This document shows positions 9,594 through 17,843 of a DNA stretch of 64,000 nt, piece by piece. A program made the translations under genes and the position numbers. Origin of the DNA: Betaproteobacteria bacterium (GTDB taxonomy: Bacteria; Pseudomonadota; Gammaproteobacteria; Burkholderiales; Burkholderiaceae_A); assembly GCA_016868305.1 (NCBI GenBank), contig VGHK01000007.1, forward strand, positions 1-64,000, read 5' to 3'. Every line of letters begins with the position of its first letter. Positions within the stretch are counted from its first letter, which is position 1. The notes under the pieces were generated by a model. The model saw nothing but the letters and a program-made list of their open reading frames with translations, was not told the origin of the DNA and made no database searches.

Positions 9594-10499
9594 ATGGTGA
9601 CCATACGCAAAGAAGCAGCAATAGGTATTTTTTGTCACGATGCAGGAGCTGCAACATTTTTGGCTCTTTGGGCGTTAGCACATGAAGGTCCCAAGTACTT
9701 CTGCGTCCAGGGGCCATCTTTAGCAATTTTCCACTCAATTTTGGGCATCATTCCTCTTTCAAGTCTAGAAGAGGCTACAAGTCAAGCAAATATATTTTTG
9801 TGTGGGAGCAGCTGGCAAAGTGATCTAGAAAAGATAGCAACCAGAGCTGGAAAGTTACTTGGAAAGCGTTCAATTGTTTATCTTGATCATTGGTCGAATT
9901 ATAAAGATCGATTCGTTTTAAACGAAGTAGAGTCGCATCCAGATGAAATTTGGGTGTCTAATGTTCATGCGTTTGATATAGCTTCAAAAATTTTTTCCTC
10001 AGTAAAGATTACATTAGTTTCGGACATTGTTAGAGCAAGTTATTTAGAAGAAGCTAATCGTCTCAAATCTGTTGTCCGAAAGATCCCAGGGATGGTTTTA
10101 TTCGTTTGCGAGAATATCAGTGAACATTATGGCAAAAAATACGGGAATCCAAGGGCCCTAGGTTATGACGAGTTTGACGCAATTGACTTCTTTTTTTTGA
10201 ACTTGTTTCAGATCTCACCAAACGCCACTAGAGTGAGAATCAGACACCACCCCTCTGAACCTGCAGACAAATACAGAAGTTATTTCAGGGTAAAGCCCAC
10301 TCTTCAGTTTAGTGGCCCTGATGTGCCTTTATTGAAAGATTTATTGGAAGCGGAAGTAATTGTAGGATGCCAAAGCCAAGCGTTAGTCACTGCGGTAGAA
10401 CTAGGTCTCAACACCGTTTCTTGTATACCCCCGAATGGGAAAAAATGCTGCCTCCCTCAGTCCGGAATTCGGCACTTCAAAACCTTTGAAGAAAAATAA
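9594..10499 (+). CDS. hypothetical protein, possible GT-B-like glycosyltransferase
   Basis: C-terminal RIRHHPSEPADKY ... EAEVIVGCQSQALVTAVELGLNTVSCIPP resembles nucleotide-sugar-binding halves of GT-B enzymes; AT-rich. Confidence 0.55.
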   Translation: MVTIRKEAAIGIFCHDAGAATFLALWALAHEGPKYFCVQGPSLAIFHSILGIIPLSSLEEATSQANIFLCGSSWQSDLEKIATRAGKLLGKRSIVYLDHWSNYKDRFVLNEVESHPDEIWVSNVHAFDIASKIFSSVKITLVSDIVRASYLEEANRLKSVVRKIPGMVLFVCENISEHYGKKYGNPRALGYDEFDAIDFFFLNLFQISPNATRVRIRHHPSEPADKYRSYFRVKPTLQFSGPDVPLLKDLLEAEVIVGCQSQALVTAVELGLNTVSCIPPNGKKCCLPQSGIRHFKTFEEK

Positions 10500-10506
10500 G
10501 TGATTG

Positions 10507-12189
10507 CTATAATCTGGGGGGATTTGGTATCTCCACACAGTCCGTTGCTGCGTTCAAATCGGTTAAGCCTTCCGCAATCGAGCATAGGTCAGGAATTCTT
10601 TCTGAGAATCTCGATCCGTGCATAGGTGCCAAAACGATATTATTCTTAAACCACAAAGATCTGTCCGAATCTGACCCCATCATCGTCCAAGATTTGCCTT
10701 GCACGGTTAAAACGGGGGCACCTATTGACGCAGCCATCCTGAGTGGGGCGGTATTGACAGAAATTACCAAGTCCAAGCATGCAATCAAGGAGAAAACCCT
10801 GTCTAGTTGGTTTTTTTGATCCAAGTCGTCCCATCTTATAATTTTAACGCCATGACTTTTCTCGACTTCTTGAATTTCAGATTCGCAATCCCCATACTGC
10901 AAGGAAACCACATGAAGTTTATCGCTCTTAAGCATCGGCAACCAGTCTTCCAGTGCAGAATAACTCAGATTTCTTACAGGACTAAGTTTACCGCTTCTCC
11001 AACAAATTCCAACAAGAGGACGATCTCTGTAGGGCTTAAGCCGTTTAGTAAAATCAGCCATTAACGTGTCTGAGGGAATCAAGTAGGGCTTCGACCTGCT
11101 GAAGCTCTCAATCGTTGGTCGAAAAATCCGCATAAGAGACCCTAATGGAATGTGGTAGTCGAAGTCACAAATGGCTGGTCTACCAGTTGAAATCAAAAAC
11201 GACTGCTCTCGAACAAAAAAATTCGGGAAGCTTCTCGAAAATATATCAACAAGCCTTTTGTCAGTTTCAAGAATAATCGCCTCAGAATCTAACGACTCTA
11301 ATTCGGGCAAACAACTACCAAACAGGAGTTCATCGCCCAACCCTTGCTCCCGCCACACTAAAAGTCTTTTCTTCTTCAATGATTCACCTCTCCACTGGGG
11401 AACTGAAAAATTCCTTTTTGGAGACCGTGCACCAGTAAGGGGGACCATGGGACTGAAGCCGCCCTCATAATAGTCCCAACCTTTACTTAAGTTACCCATT
11501 TTCAAATACTCAAAACTACAAAAAAATCTAATTGCATCTGCCCTTTGCTTTTCCCTTTCAGGTATGAGTGAAATTGTTTTTTCATACATTTTTACAGAGT
11601 TCTCCGGAGATCCTAAGCGGGCTTCTAGCGCTGCTAGGTTGATGAGTGTGTCAATCTGGTTCGGTTCGAGTATTGCTGCTGTTTCATATGCGTGTTTCGC
11701 CTCCTTAAACATCGCCAGTTCAGACAACGCTGACCCCAGATTGTTAAATGCAAGTGCTGAGGTGGGCTCTATGGAAACAGCTTTCAAGGCACTGTCCAAA
11801 TTGCCCTGCAGATCGCCCAAAGCCTGAAATACGCCCCCCAGATTTACATAAGCATAAAGACACTTGGGGTCTAACTCGATTGCATACTGCAGTATTACTT
11901 TAGCATCGTGAGGCTTCCCGGCCCTATAAAGAGCGCCACCCAGGTTACTCAAAGCAATAACGTGCCTTGGCTCAAACTCGAGAACCTTGGCGAATGCCTT
12001 GGTAGCGTCTTCGAACCGCTCAAGTTGCATTAAGCAGTGTCCGAGATCTATCCAGGCAACAAGATCCTTTGGGTGGGTTTTTAGGTACGCAGCAAATGCT
12101 TCTGCTGCTTGAGTGTAATCTCCCCTTTCCCTAAGCTGGTAGGCTTGGGTCTTTAGACGAGGTTCTTTCTGAAAGCGTTTAAAGTTCAT
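10507..12189 (-). CDS. TPR-repeat protein with C-terminal GT-B-like glycosyltransferase domain (FlmG-like flagellin glycosyltransferase candidate)
   Basis: at least five TPR units (e.g. VAWIDLGHCLMQLERFEDATKAFAKVLEFEPRH) then LLVWREQGLGDELLFGSCLPEL...RPLVGICWRSG...DLVISVNTAPLRMAASIGAPVLT; directly downstream of fliC. Confidence 0.8.
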   Translation of the reverse strand: MNFKRFQKEPRLKTQAYQLRERGDYTQAAEAFAAYLKTHPKDLVAWIDLGHCLMQLERFEDATKAFAKVLEFEPRHVIALSNLGGALYRAGKPHDAKVILQYAIELDPKCLYAYVNLGGVFQALGDLQGNLDSALKAVSIEPTSALAFNNLGSALSELAMFKEAKHAYETAAILEPNQIDTLINLAALEARLGSPENSVKMYEKTISLIPEREKQRADAIRFFCSFEYLKMGNLSKGWDYYEGGFSPMVPLTGARSPKRNFSVPQWRGESLKKKRLLVWREQGLGDELLFGSCLPELESLDSEAIILETDKRLVDIFSRSFPNFFVREQSFLISTGRPAICDFDYHIPLGSLMRIFRPTIESFSRSKPYLIPSDTLMADFTKRLKPYRDRPLVGICWRSGKLSPVRNLSYSALEDWLPMLKSDKLHVVSLQYGDCESEIQEVEKSHGVKIIRWDDLDQKNQLDRVFSLIACLDLVISVNTAPLRMAASIGAPVLTVQGKSWTMMGSDSDRSLWFKNNIVLAPMHGSRFSERIPDLCSIAEGLTDLNAATDCVEIPNPPRL

Positions 12190-12200
12190 ACTCGGAAAGT

Positions 12201-12216
12201 AGCATGGAGCGTGCCA
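12201..12216 (-). promoter_or_regulatory. sigma54 promoter TGGCACG-CTCC-ATGCT for the TPR/glycosyltransferase gene
   Basis: GG-N10-GC; one mismatch to TGGCACG-N4-TTGCW; 12 nt between C(-12) and ATG. Confidence 0.75.
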
Positions 12217-12222
12217 ATCCAG

Positions 12223-12249
12223 AAAAAAAGCCCCCAGTTGGGGGCTTTT
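12223..12249 (-). terminator. Rho-independent terminator downstream of fliC
   Basis: minus strand AAAAGCCCCCAACTGGGGGCTTTTTTT. Confidence 0.93.
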
Positions 12250-12273
12250 GCGTACAACGGGTTAGTCAGAAAG

Positions 12274-14433
12274 CTATTGCAACAAGGCAAGCACTGACTG
12301 CTGCTGCTGGTTAGCCTGCGCGAGCATTGCGGTAGCCGCCTGTTGAATGATCTGCGCCCTGGCGAGAGCGGTCGTCTCCGTGGCATAGTCTGTGTCAAGA
12401 ATTCGACTACGTGAGGCAGACATGTTCTCCGACGACTCCGACAGAACATTAACGATCGCATCCAGCCTATTTTGGAAGGCACCAGATCTGGCCTGAGCAG
12501 CTGAAACATCCGAAATCGCGTGATCAATAGCAGTGATAGCATTTTGAGCGCCCTGCTGTGTAGAGACGTTTACATCAGCAATTTTTTCGCCCGTGTATTT
12601 TCCACCGAAGGTGCCCTGACGGAATCCTAAGGTTTCCATTACATCATCACCACTAGCGTCTCCCTCATTTCCGCGAGTAACCGAGAATGCCTTGTCGGAG
12701 GTAAGTCGTACGGAGGCAAAAAATGCTTGCGCAGTAGCAGACGTCTCTCCCCCGGTAATCGCAACACCTTGTAAACCCAAACCTGCAGCCGAGGCTGCAT
12801 CCGTAGTCAGGTAAATATTTCTGCCATCCTCTGCAACAAGCTCAATACCCTCACCCCAGGCCCTCGCTACGACACCTGTTTGCCCCGAAAACTCATTAAT
12901 CTGGTCAACGATACCGTTACGAGTGGTTGACTTAACAGTAAACGAGACACCATTTAAAAATACTGCAGCCGAGGCAGCCGTTGCATTGAAGCCCGTGCCA
13001 CGAATTACATTAGCCTCTGCAGTGGCTGTGACGCCATGTAGCGAAGTCTTTTTATTTATCGCAGCAGCAATAGCTATAGCACTCGCCGCCTTGAAGCCAG
13101 AGGTGAATGTTGCCCCGTCGGTATGGGATGACATATCATCCTTCGCGACAGAGGCACCAATCGCAATATCGTTAATTACGAGTGTGTCGCCTGCGAAAAC
13201 GGTAGCCGCCGCGCCCGCGCTAAGCGCTTCTCGATGCTTTGTAACCATGGTTGCTATATCAGCCTTGAAGACACCGGCACGCAAGCCCGAGTTCTCTAGC
13301 GCGTCAACGTCTTTATCGTAAGCTTGACTTATGGTGATATCTCTACCGTCCACGGAGTATAGAGAGAATGTACCTACATAGGTTGCTGTTGCCTGTACAC
13401 CTGTATTTGCAGCAGACAATGTGTCGTACTCGATAGTGATGTTTCTACCATCGTCAGCAACCAGGGTAATGCCCTGCTTATCGTCCCCAGTGTTGATAGC
13501 GCGAACACCGGTTTGGGCAGATATTGCATTGATCGCATCGATGACCATCGAACGTGACAACTCTGAGTCTGTCGTTACTGTGATCGTACTGGTTTCTACT
13601 CCATTGATCGTAATCGTGCCTGATGCGGAAACGTTTAACGCGGACATTGTAGAACCCATAACTACGGTATTGTCGACCTTAGCAAAAACGCCGCTCTGCT
13701 CAGTAACGCGGTTGATTGCAGCTACTTTCGCAATTGCACTGGCGGCGACAATAGAGGCTGAAGCAAGGGCGTTGGCGTTTGCTGTCGTACCTCTGAACGA
13801 TAAGGTGTCATCTTCAGCGAACGACTGCCCTACAAGTACCCCATTAATGGTAAGAACACCCGAACTCAGACGTCCTACATCTGTAGCGTCCCCACCAAAC
13901 GAGGTAAGCGCTGGGCGATCACCAGACCCAATGTCTTTTGTCTTTACCGAATCAAAGCCTATATTGATCGTCTCGAGCTGATTCGCGCCAGTTTGAATCT
14001 GGATCTTTCTTGCCGAACCATCCAGCAATTTAATCCCGTTAAACTGGGTGGTTTCGGAAACGTTAACAATCTCTGCTTTTAGTTCATCGACCTCCAACTG
14101 AATTGACGTGCGATCACTTGCGGTCAAAGAACCGGTAGAGGCTTGAACCGCGAGCTCACGCATGCGCTGCAGCATATTGGTAACCTGACCATAAGCACCG
14201 TCTGCTGTCTGCGCCATTGAGATGGCATCGTTAGAGTTCCTAATGGACATACTCAATCCACGTACCTGCGCCGTCATACGGTTACTAATCGCAAGCCCCG
14301 CAGCATCATCCTTGGCACTGTTAATCCGCAGGCCCGTAGACAAACGCTCCATGGCAGTCGAAAGCTTTAAGTTGTTCGACCGCATAGACTCCGTTGCTAC
14401 TAGGGCCTTGAGGTTGGTGTTAATCACTGACAT
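12274..14433 (-). CDS. fliC: flagellin, 719 aa with enlarged central variable region
   Basis: conserved N-terminus MSVINTNLKALVATESMRSNNLKLSTAMERLSTGLRINSAKDDAAGLAI and C-terminus ILDTDYATETTALARAQIIQQAATAMLAQANQ. Confidence 0.97.
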   Translation of the reverse strand: MSVINTNLKALVATESMRSNNLKLSTAMERLSTGLRINSAKDDAAGLAISNRMTAQVRGLSMSIRNSNDAISMAQTADGAYGQVTNMLQRMRELAVQASTGSLTASDRTSIQLEVDELKAEIVNVSETTQFNGIKLLDGSARKIQIQTGANQLETINIGFDSVKTKDIGSGDRPALTSFGGDATDVGRLSSGVLTINGVLVGQSFAEDDTLSFRGTTANANALASASIVAASAIAKVAAINRVTEQSGVFAKVDNTVVMGSTMSALNVSASGTITINGVETSTITVTTDSELSRSMVIDAINAISAQTGVRAINTGDDKQGITLVADDGRNITIEYDTLSAANTGVQATATYVGTFSLYSVDGRDITISQAYDKDVDALENSGLRAGVFKADIATMVTKHREALSAGAAATVFAGDTLVINDIAIGASVAKDDMSSHTDGATFTSGFKAASAIAIAAAINKKTSLHGVTATAEANVIRGTGFNATAASAAVFLNGVSFTVKSTTRNGIVDQINEFSGQTGVVARAWGEGIELVAEDGRNIYLTTDAASAAGLGLQGVAITGGETSATAQAFFASVRLTSDKAFSVTRGNEGDASGDDVMETLGFRQGTFGGKYTGEKIADVNVSTQQGAQNAITAIDHAISDVSAAQARSGAFQNRLDAIVNVLSESSENMSASRSRILDTDYATETTALARAQIIQQAATAMLAQANQQQQSVLALLQ

Positions 14434-14464
14434 GTCTTTCTCCTTAGAAAGGGTGGCAATAATT

Positions 14465-14488
14465 CAGAACGACAACATGTCAGTTCTG
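14465..14488 (-). promoter_or_regulatory. hairpin at the predicted 5' end of the fliC mRNA
   Basis: minus strand CAGAAC-TGACATGTTGTC-GTTCTG inverted repeat just after sigma28 -10. Confidence 0.55.
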
Positions 14489-14497
14489 ATGGGCTAA

Positions 14498-14524
14498 AGA
14501 TCGACCCTTTTTTTACAAACTTAA
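14498..14524 (-). promoter_or_regulatory. sigma28 promoter of fliC: TTAAGTTT-N11-GTCGATCT
   Basis: -35 at 14517-14524, -10 at 14498-14505, 11-nt spacer. Confidence 0.8.
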
Positions 14525-14533
14525 GCATCCGCA

Positions 14534-15103
14534 TTAAAGTTCCTCATCAAACAGCAAGCCTTTGATGTCCTGGGGGTTCTGCAAGAGCTTTACAGCCACC
14601 TCGGTGGGAATCTGGCGCACCAATTCGCCGGTCTGCCTTTTCATTACCTTAATCACCAGTGAATCTGTCGCCTGGTCTACCTGAAACCCCACCTTGGTCT
14701 GGCTTTCTTGAAGCTGGTCGTTCAGACGGCTAATCGCCTCGTCTACCTTCTTGCGCAGCTCTTCGACATCGATTAGGGGTTCGGTCTTTGCGGCAGCCGC
14801 CTGCTGCGCCTGCAGTGCGATGGCCTGTCGGGTGGCCTGGCTGGCCTGAGCCGCCTGGGCGGCCACCTTGGTAGCAGCCTCTTTGGCATTGGGCATCGAC
14901 AACGCAGGAGACTGGCTGGGCGAAGGCGTACCAGACCCACCGCCTTGACCTGCGGGGCCCGATACAGCAGCAGGGCTAGCTGGGGCTGATGGGACTGCCC
15001 GCGTGGGGGCAGAAACAATCGGTTTTACAGAAGGCGCAGGCGCAGCCGACCCCTGCAGGCTTGGCTGCAGGCCGGGCGCTGAAGAGGTTGAAATACTGGT
15101 CAT
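14534..15103 (-). CDS. flaG: FlaG family flagellar protein
   Basis: C-terminal VGFQVDQATDSLVIKVMKRQTGELVRQIPTEVAVKL; between fliC and fliD. Confidence 0.9.
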   Translation of the reverse strand: MTSISTSSAPGLQPSLQGSAAPAPSVKPIVSAPTRAVPSAPASPAAVSGPAGQGGGSGTPSPSQSPALSMPNAKEAATKVAAQAAQASQATRQAIALQAQQAAAAKTEPLIDVEELRKKVDEAISRLNDQLQESQTKVGFQVDQATDSLVIKVMKRQTGELVRQIPTEVAVKLLQNPQDIKGLLFDEEL

Positions 15104-15178
15104 GGCTGCGTCCTTTAACTCGGAAGCCCGAAAGGCGCAGTACCCAAAGAACGCGACCTTTTACCGGACTCGATTCAA

Positions 15179-15205
15179 ACATCGGCAGGCCAATGGTGAA
15201 CTTAA
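15179..15205 (-). promoter_or_regulatory. sigma28 promoter P2 of flaG: TTAAGTTC-N11-GCCGATGT
   Basis: -35 15198-15205, -10 15179-15186. Confidence 0.7.
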
Positions 15206-15240
15206 GGGGGATAAAACTGTAGCTTCTGTAAGTAGTGTAA

Positions 15241-15267
15241 GAATCGGCTAAGAGAGAAAAAACTTAA
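15241..15267 (-). promoter_or_regulatory. sigma28 promoter P1 of flaG: TTAAGTTT-N11-GCCGATTC
   Basis: -35 15260-15267, -10 15241-15248. Confidence 0.8.
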
Positions 15268-15279
15268 GCGGGGAGAAAG

Positions 15280-16725
15280 TCACTTCTTATAGGCATTCGC
15301 AAGGTTTTCAAACTGTCCTTTAAGGTTCTCGCGCATAGCATTCATCTGGCCCACTAGGCTTTCCATCGCGGCAAACTGCTTGGTGTAGCGTTCTAGAATT
15401 TTTTCCATACGTGCTTCGAGCGTTACCAGGTCGCGCTTGTGTCGCGCCACCTGGCTTTCGGCACTGGTGGTCTGGTTCATCACAATGCCACTGGGACCCA
15501 TCAGCTCGCGCAGCCGAGCAGACATGGCCACCCCAATACCGCGCTTGGTAACCGTCTGGTCGTTTTGGGTCACCACCTGGCGACCCGCCAGCATTTGTAC
15601 GACTTCTTCAAAGTTGTTGGAAACGGCGGTATCTAAGGTGGCCTCATTTAGGCTAAGAACGCCATTGCGGTCAATCGATACGCCCAGGTCGCGCATATTA
15701 CGTACAGCGCTGCCTGCGGTTTCAGACTCACCAAAAATCACGGTACGAACCTGGGCAAGCACCGCGCGCACGGTTGAGTCGCCACGCAAAGATCCGCTAA
15801 AGACATCGTCGGGGTCATCAGAATTGGGCCCGGTAAGCACATTAAAGTCTGACACCATGTCGTTATAGGCATTGACAATGGCTTGGATCTTCTGCTTTAC
15901 CCCACTGGGCTCGCGCACGACAGTAAGGCTTGCCGGAGCGCTGGTAGTGGCCTGCAGGTCGAGGGTCACACCGGGAATAACATCGCTAATGGTATTCGCC
16001 GACCGGGTGACCTGTATCCCGTTAATGGTGACAGACGCATCAGAGGCTGTCTGCCCTGCTACTGGGAGGGAGAATGACAGCTGGTTAGGGTCGGTTGCAT
16101 CATTCGAGACGGAAAACTCTTTGGCAGCTCCCAATTGGCCAGTGAGTACCAGGCGGTAGCGGTCAGCAGCGCCTTGCACGCCGGTATCGAGTACCTGCGC
16201 AGTGACCCCTGCACCAGACAGGTTGATCTGGTTGGCGACGGCTGACAAATTGGCGTTGGCCTGACTGATTTCAACCTGCGTCGTGGTCTGATTGCCCGGA
16301 GGTCCCACTATAATCGTTAAGGTAAAGGCCTGACCGTCGTTAACCGGTGAGGTGACGTTACCAAAGCCATTGACCGAGTTGCTTCGCTGCGCCCGCGCCA
16401 GGGAATTCACCTCAATACTGTGACTACCCGGGGCGGCCAATGCCGAGGTGCTGGCCCCAAATGCCAGCGGGTTAGAGCTGCGCACACTGGTCTGGGCAAA
16501 GTCGGTGGTGCTGTCAATCTGGTCAATAGTGGCCTTAAACCCATCGAGCACGGCCATAACGGCCGAATAGCCCGAAATCTTGGCCTCAGACCGATCAATC
16601 TTGGCCTGAATGGCATTTTTGCGCGGGTTAATCTCGGCGTCGGTGAGGCCCTTGGCCAGGTCGCGGATATTAATGCCCGAGCCAGCCCCTAAGGCGGAGA
16701 CGATTCCTGACGAATCTATCGCCAT
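15280..16725 (-). CDS. fliD: flagellar filament cap protein FliD (start refined to ATG 16725, MAIDSSGIVSALG)
   Basis: GAGSGINIRDLAKGLTDAEI N-terminus; FliD C-terminal coiled coil; position. Confidence 0.95.
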   Translation of the reverse strand: MAIDSSGIVSALGAGSGINIRDLAKGLTDAEINPRKNAIQAKIDRSEAKISGYSAVMAVLDGFKATIDQIDSTTDFAQTSVRSSNPLAFGASTSALAAPGSHSIEVNSLARAQRSNSVNGFGNVTSPVNDGQAFTLTIIVGPPGNQTTTQVEISQANANLSAVANQINLSGAGVTAQVLDTGVQGAADRYRLVLTGQLGAAKEFSVSNDATDPNQLSFSLPVAGQTASDASVTINGIQVTRSANTISDVIPGVTLDLQATTSAPASLTVVREPSGVKQKIQAIVNAYNDMVSDFNVLTGPNSDDPDDVFSGSLRGDSTVRAVLAQVRTVIFGESETAGSAVRNMRDLGVSIDRNGVLSLNEATLDTAVSNNFEEVVQMLAGRQVVTQNDQTVTKRGIGVAMSARLRELMGPSGIVMNQTTSAESQVARHKRDLVTLEARMEKILERYTKQFAAMESLVGQMNAMRENLKGQFENLANAYKK

Positions 16726-16773
16726 AGCCGGAGCCCCAGGCAAAACCGAGTAAAAACTTTCTTCATAAGCTTT

Positions 16774-16800
16774 GCATCGGCCCAAAAGCGGCAAACTTTA
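16774..16800 (-). promoter_or_regulatory. sigma28 promoter of fliD: TAAAGTTT-N11-GCCGATGC
   Basis: exact -35, 6/8 -10 match, 11-nt spacer. Confidence 0.9.
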
Positions 16801-16808
16801 GCCGCTTT
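16785..16808 (-). terminator. hairpin AAAGCGGC-TAAAGTTT-GCCGCTTT(T), possible terminator of the flgL operon, overlapping the fliD promoter
   Basis: 8-bp perfect stem, loop equals the sigma28 -35 box; short T-run. Confidence 0.55.
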
Positions 16809-16911
16809 ATGGCTTTTACACCGCTGCTCGGGGGCCTCGCTTCCCACCGCTGCGCCGTTAGTCGCACGGGGGGAGCACCAAAAGGGTTATAGGTTCTAAG
16901 CCGCATCTGTC

Positions 16912-17838
16912 TTACCTAATGTACTCAAACAGGTTTAGCCGCGAAATCTGGGCAAAGCTCGACTGGCTGGCCTGCAGGGCCATCATCTTTTTCTGCATCT
17001 CTGTGACGGCCTCGGTGTAGTCCAGGTCTTCGATCTGGCTTAACACGGTCTTGAGCTGCAGCCGGGTTTCTTCGAGCACGGCCTTTTGGTTGTCCACCAC
17101 GTTCATGGCAGAGCCCACCTTGGCCATGCTTACGGCCACGCCCTGGTTAAGGGTCTCTAGCTCGCCTAAGCCACGATTCATGTTCTCGCGGTCTGAGCTG
17201 CGCACGGCATCCACCAGGTCTTGCATGGCCTGAAAAAAGCTGCGGCCTTCGCTGGTGCCATCGGGCTGCGGGCGAATCACCCGGCCAAAGACTTCGGTAC
17301 CGGTGCGGTTGAGCCGCACCTGGCGCTGATCGCCGACATCCACCAGGTTAACGGTCTCGTCGCCCTGGTAGACAATGTCGCCCTGGGCATTGGCCCCAAA
17401 AGGCGGCGTAAACACCCGAGACCCGCTAAACAAATAGGCGCCGTTGACATCGCGGGTGTTGGCAAAGCTGAGTAAATCTTCCTGCAGGCCCTGTAGTTCT
17501 ACCGCGATAATCTCGCGGTCTTTGGGGCCATAGGTATCGTTAAGGGCCTGAATGGTGAGTTCTTTAAACCGGGTAAGGATATTGGCCGTGGCCTCAAGTG
17601 CAGTCTCTTCGGCCTTTAATCGATTCTCGGTGGTCTGCACGGCCTTCTCAAAACTGTCTTGCCGGGCAATCACCGACTTAAGGCGTTGAATAGCCGTGGC
17701 CTCGTCTGGCGCGTCGCTGGGCTGCACCACCTTTTTGCCCGTAGACATCTGGGTCTGGGCCTGCGACAGGTTGTTCTGGGTTGCCACCATCTGGCTGGTG
17801 GCGCGGTCAAAAAAGTAGCCGGTCGAAATCTTCATCAT
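16912..17838 (-). CDS. flgL: flagellar hook-filament junction protein FlgL
   Basis: MKISTGYFFDRATSQMVATQNNLSQAQTQMSTGKKVVQPSDAP. Confidence 0.95.
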   Translation of the reverse strand: MMKISTGYFFDRATSQMVATQNNLSQAQTQMSTGKKVVQPSDAPDEATAIQRLKSVIARQDSFEKAVQTTENRLKAEETALEATANILTRFKELTIQALNDTYGPKDREIIAVELQGLQEDLLSFANTRDVNGAYLFSGSRVFTPPFGANAQGDIVYQGDETVNLVDVGDQRQVRLNRTGTEVFGRVIRPQPDGTSEGRSFFQAMQDLVDAVRSSDRENMNRGLGELETLNQGVAVSMAKVGSAMNVVDNQKAVLEETRLQLKTVLSQIEDLDYTEAVTEMQKKMMALQASQSSFAQISRLNLFEYIR

Positions 17839-17843
17839 CAGTC

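Noticed and set aside
13421-13981. 186-aa ORF antisense to fliC
   Set aside because: Low-complexity Val/Ile/Ser product, fully inside the coding strand of flagellin, no plausible start signal; artefact of flagellin codon usage
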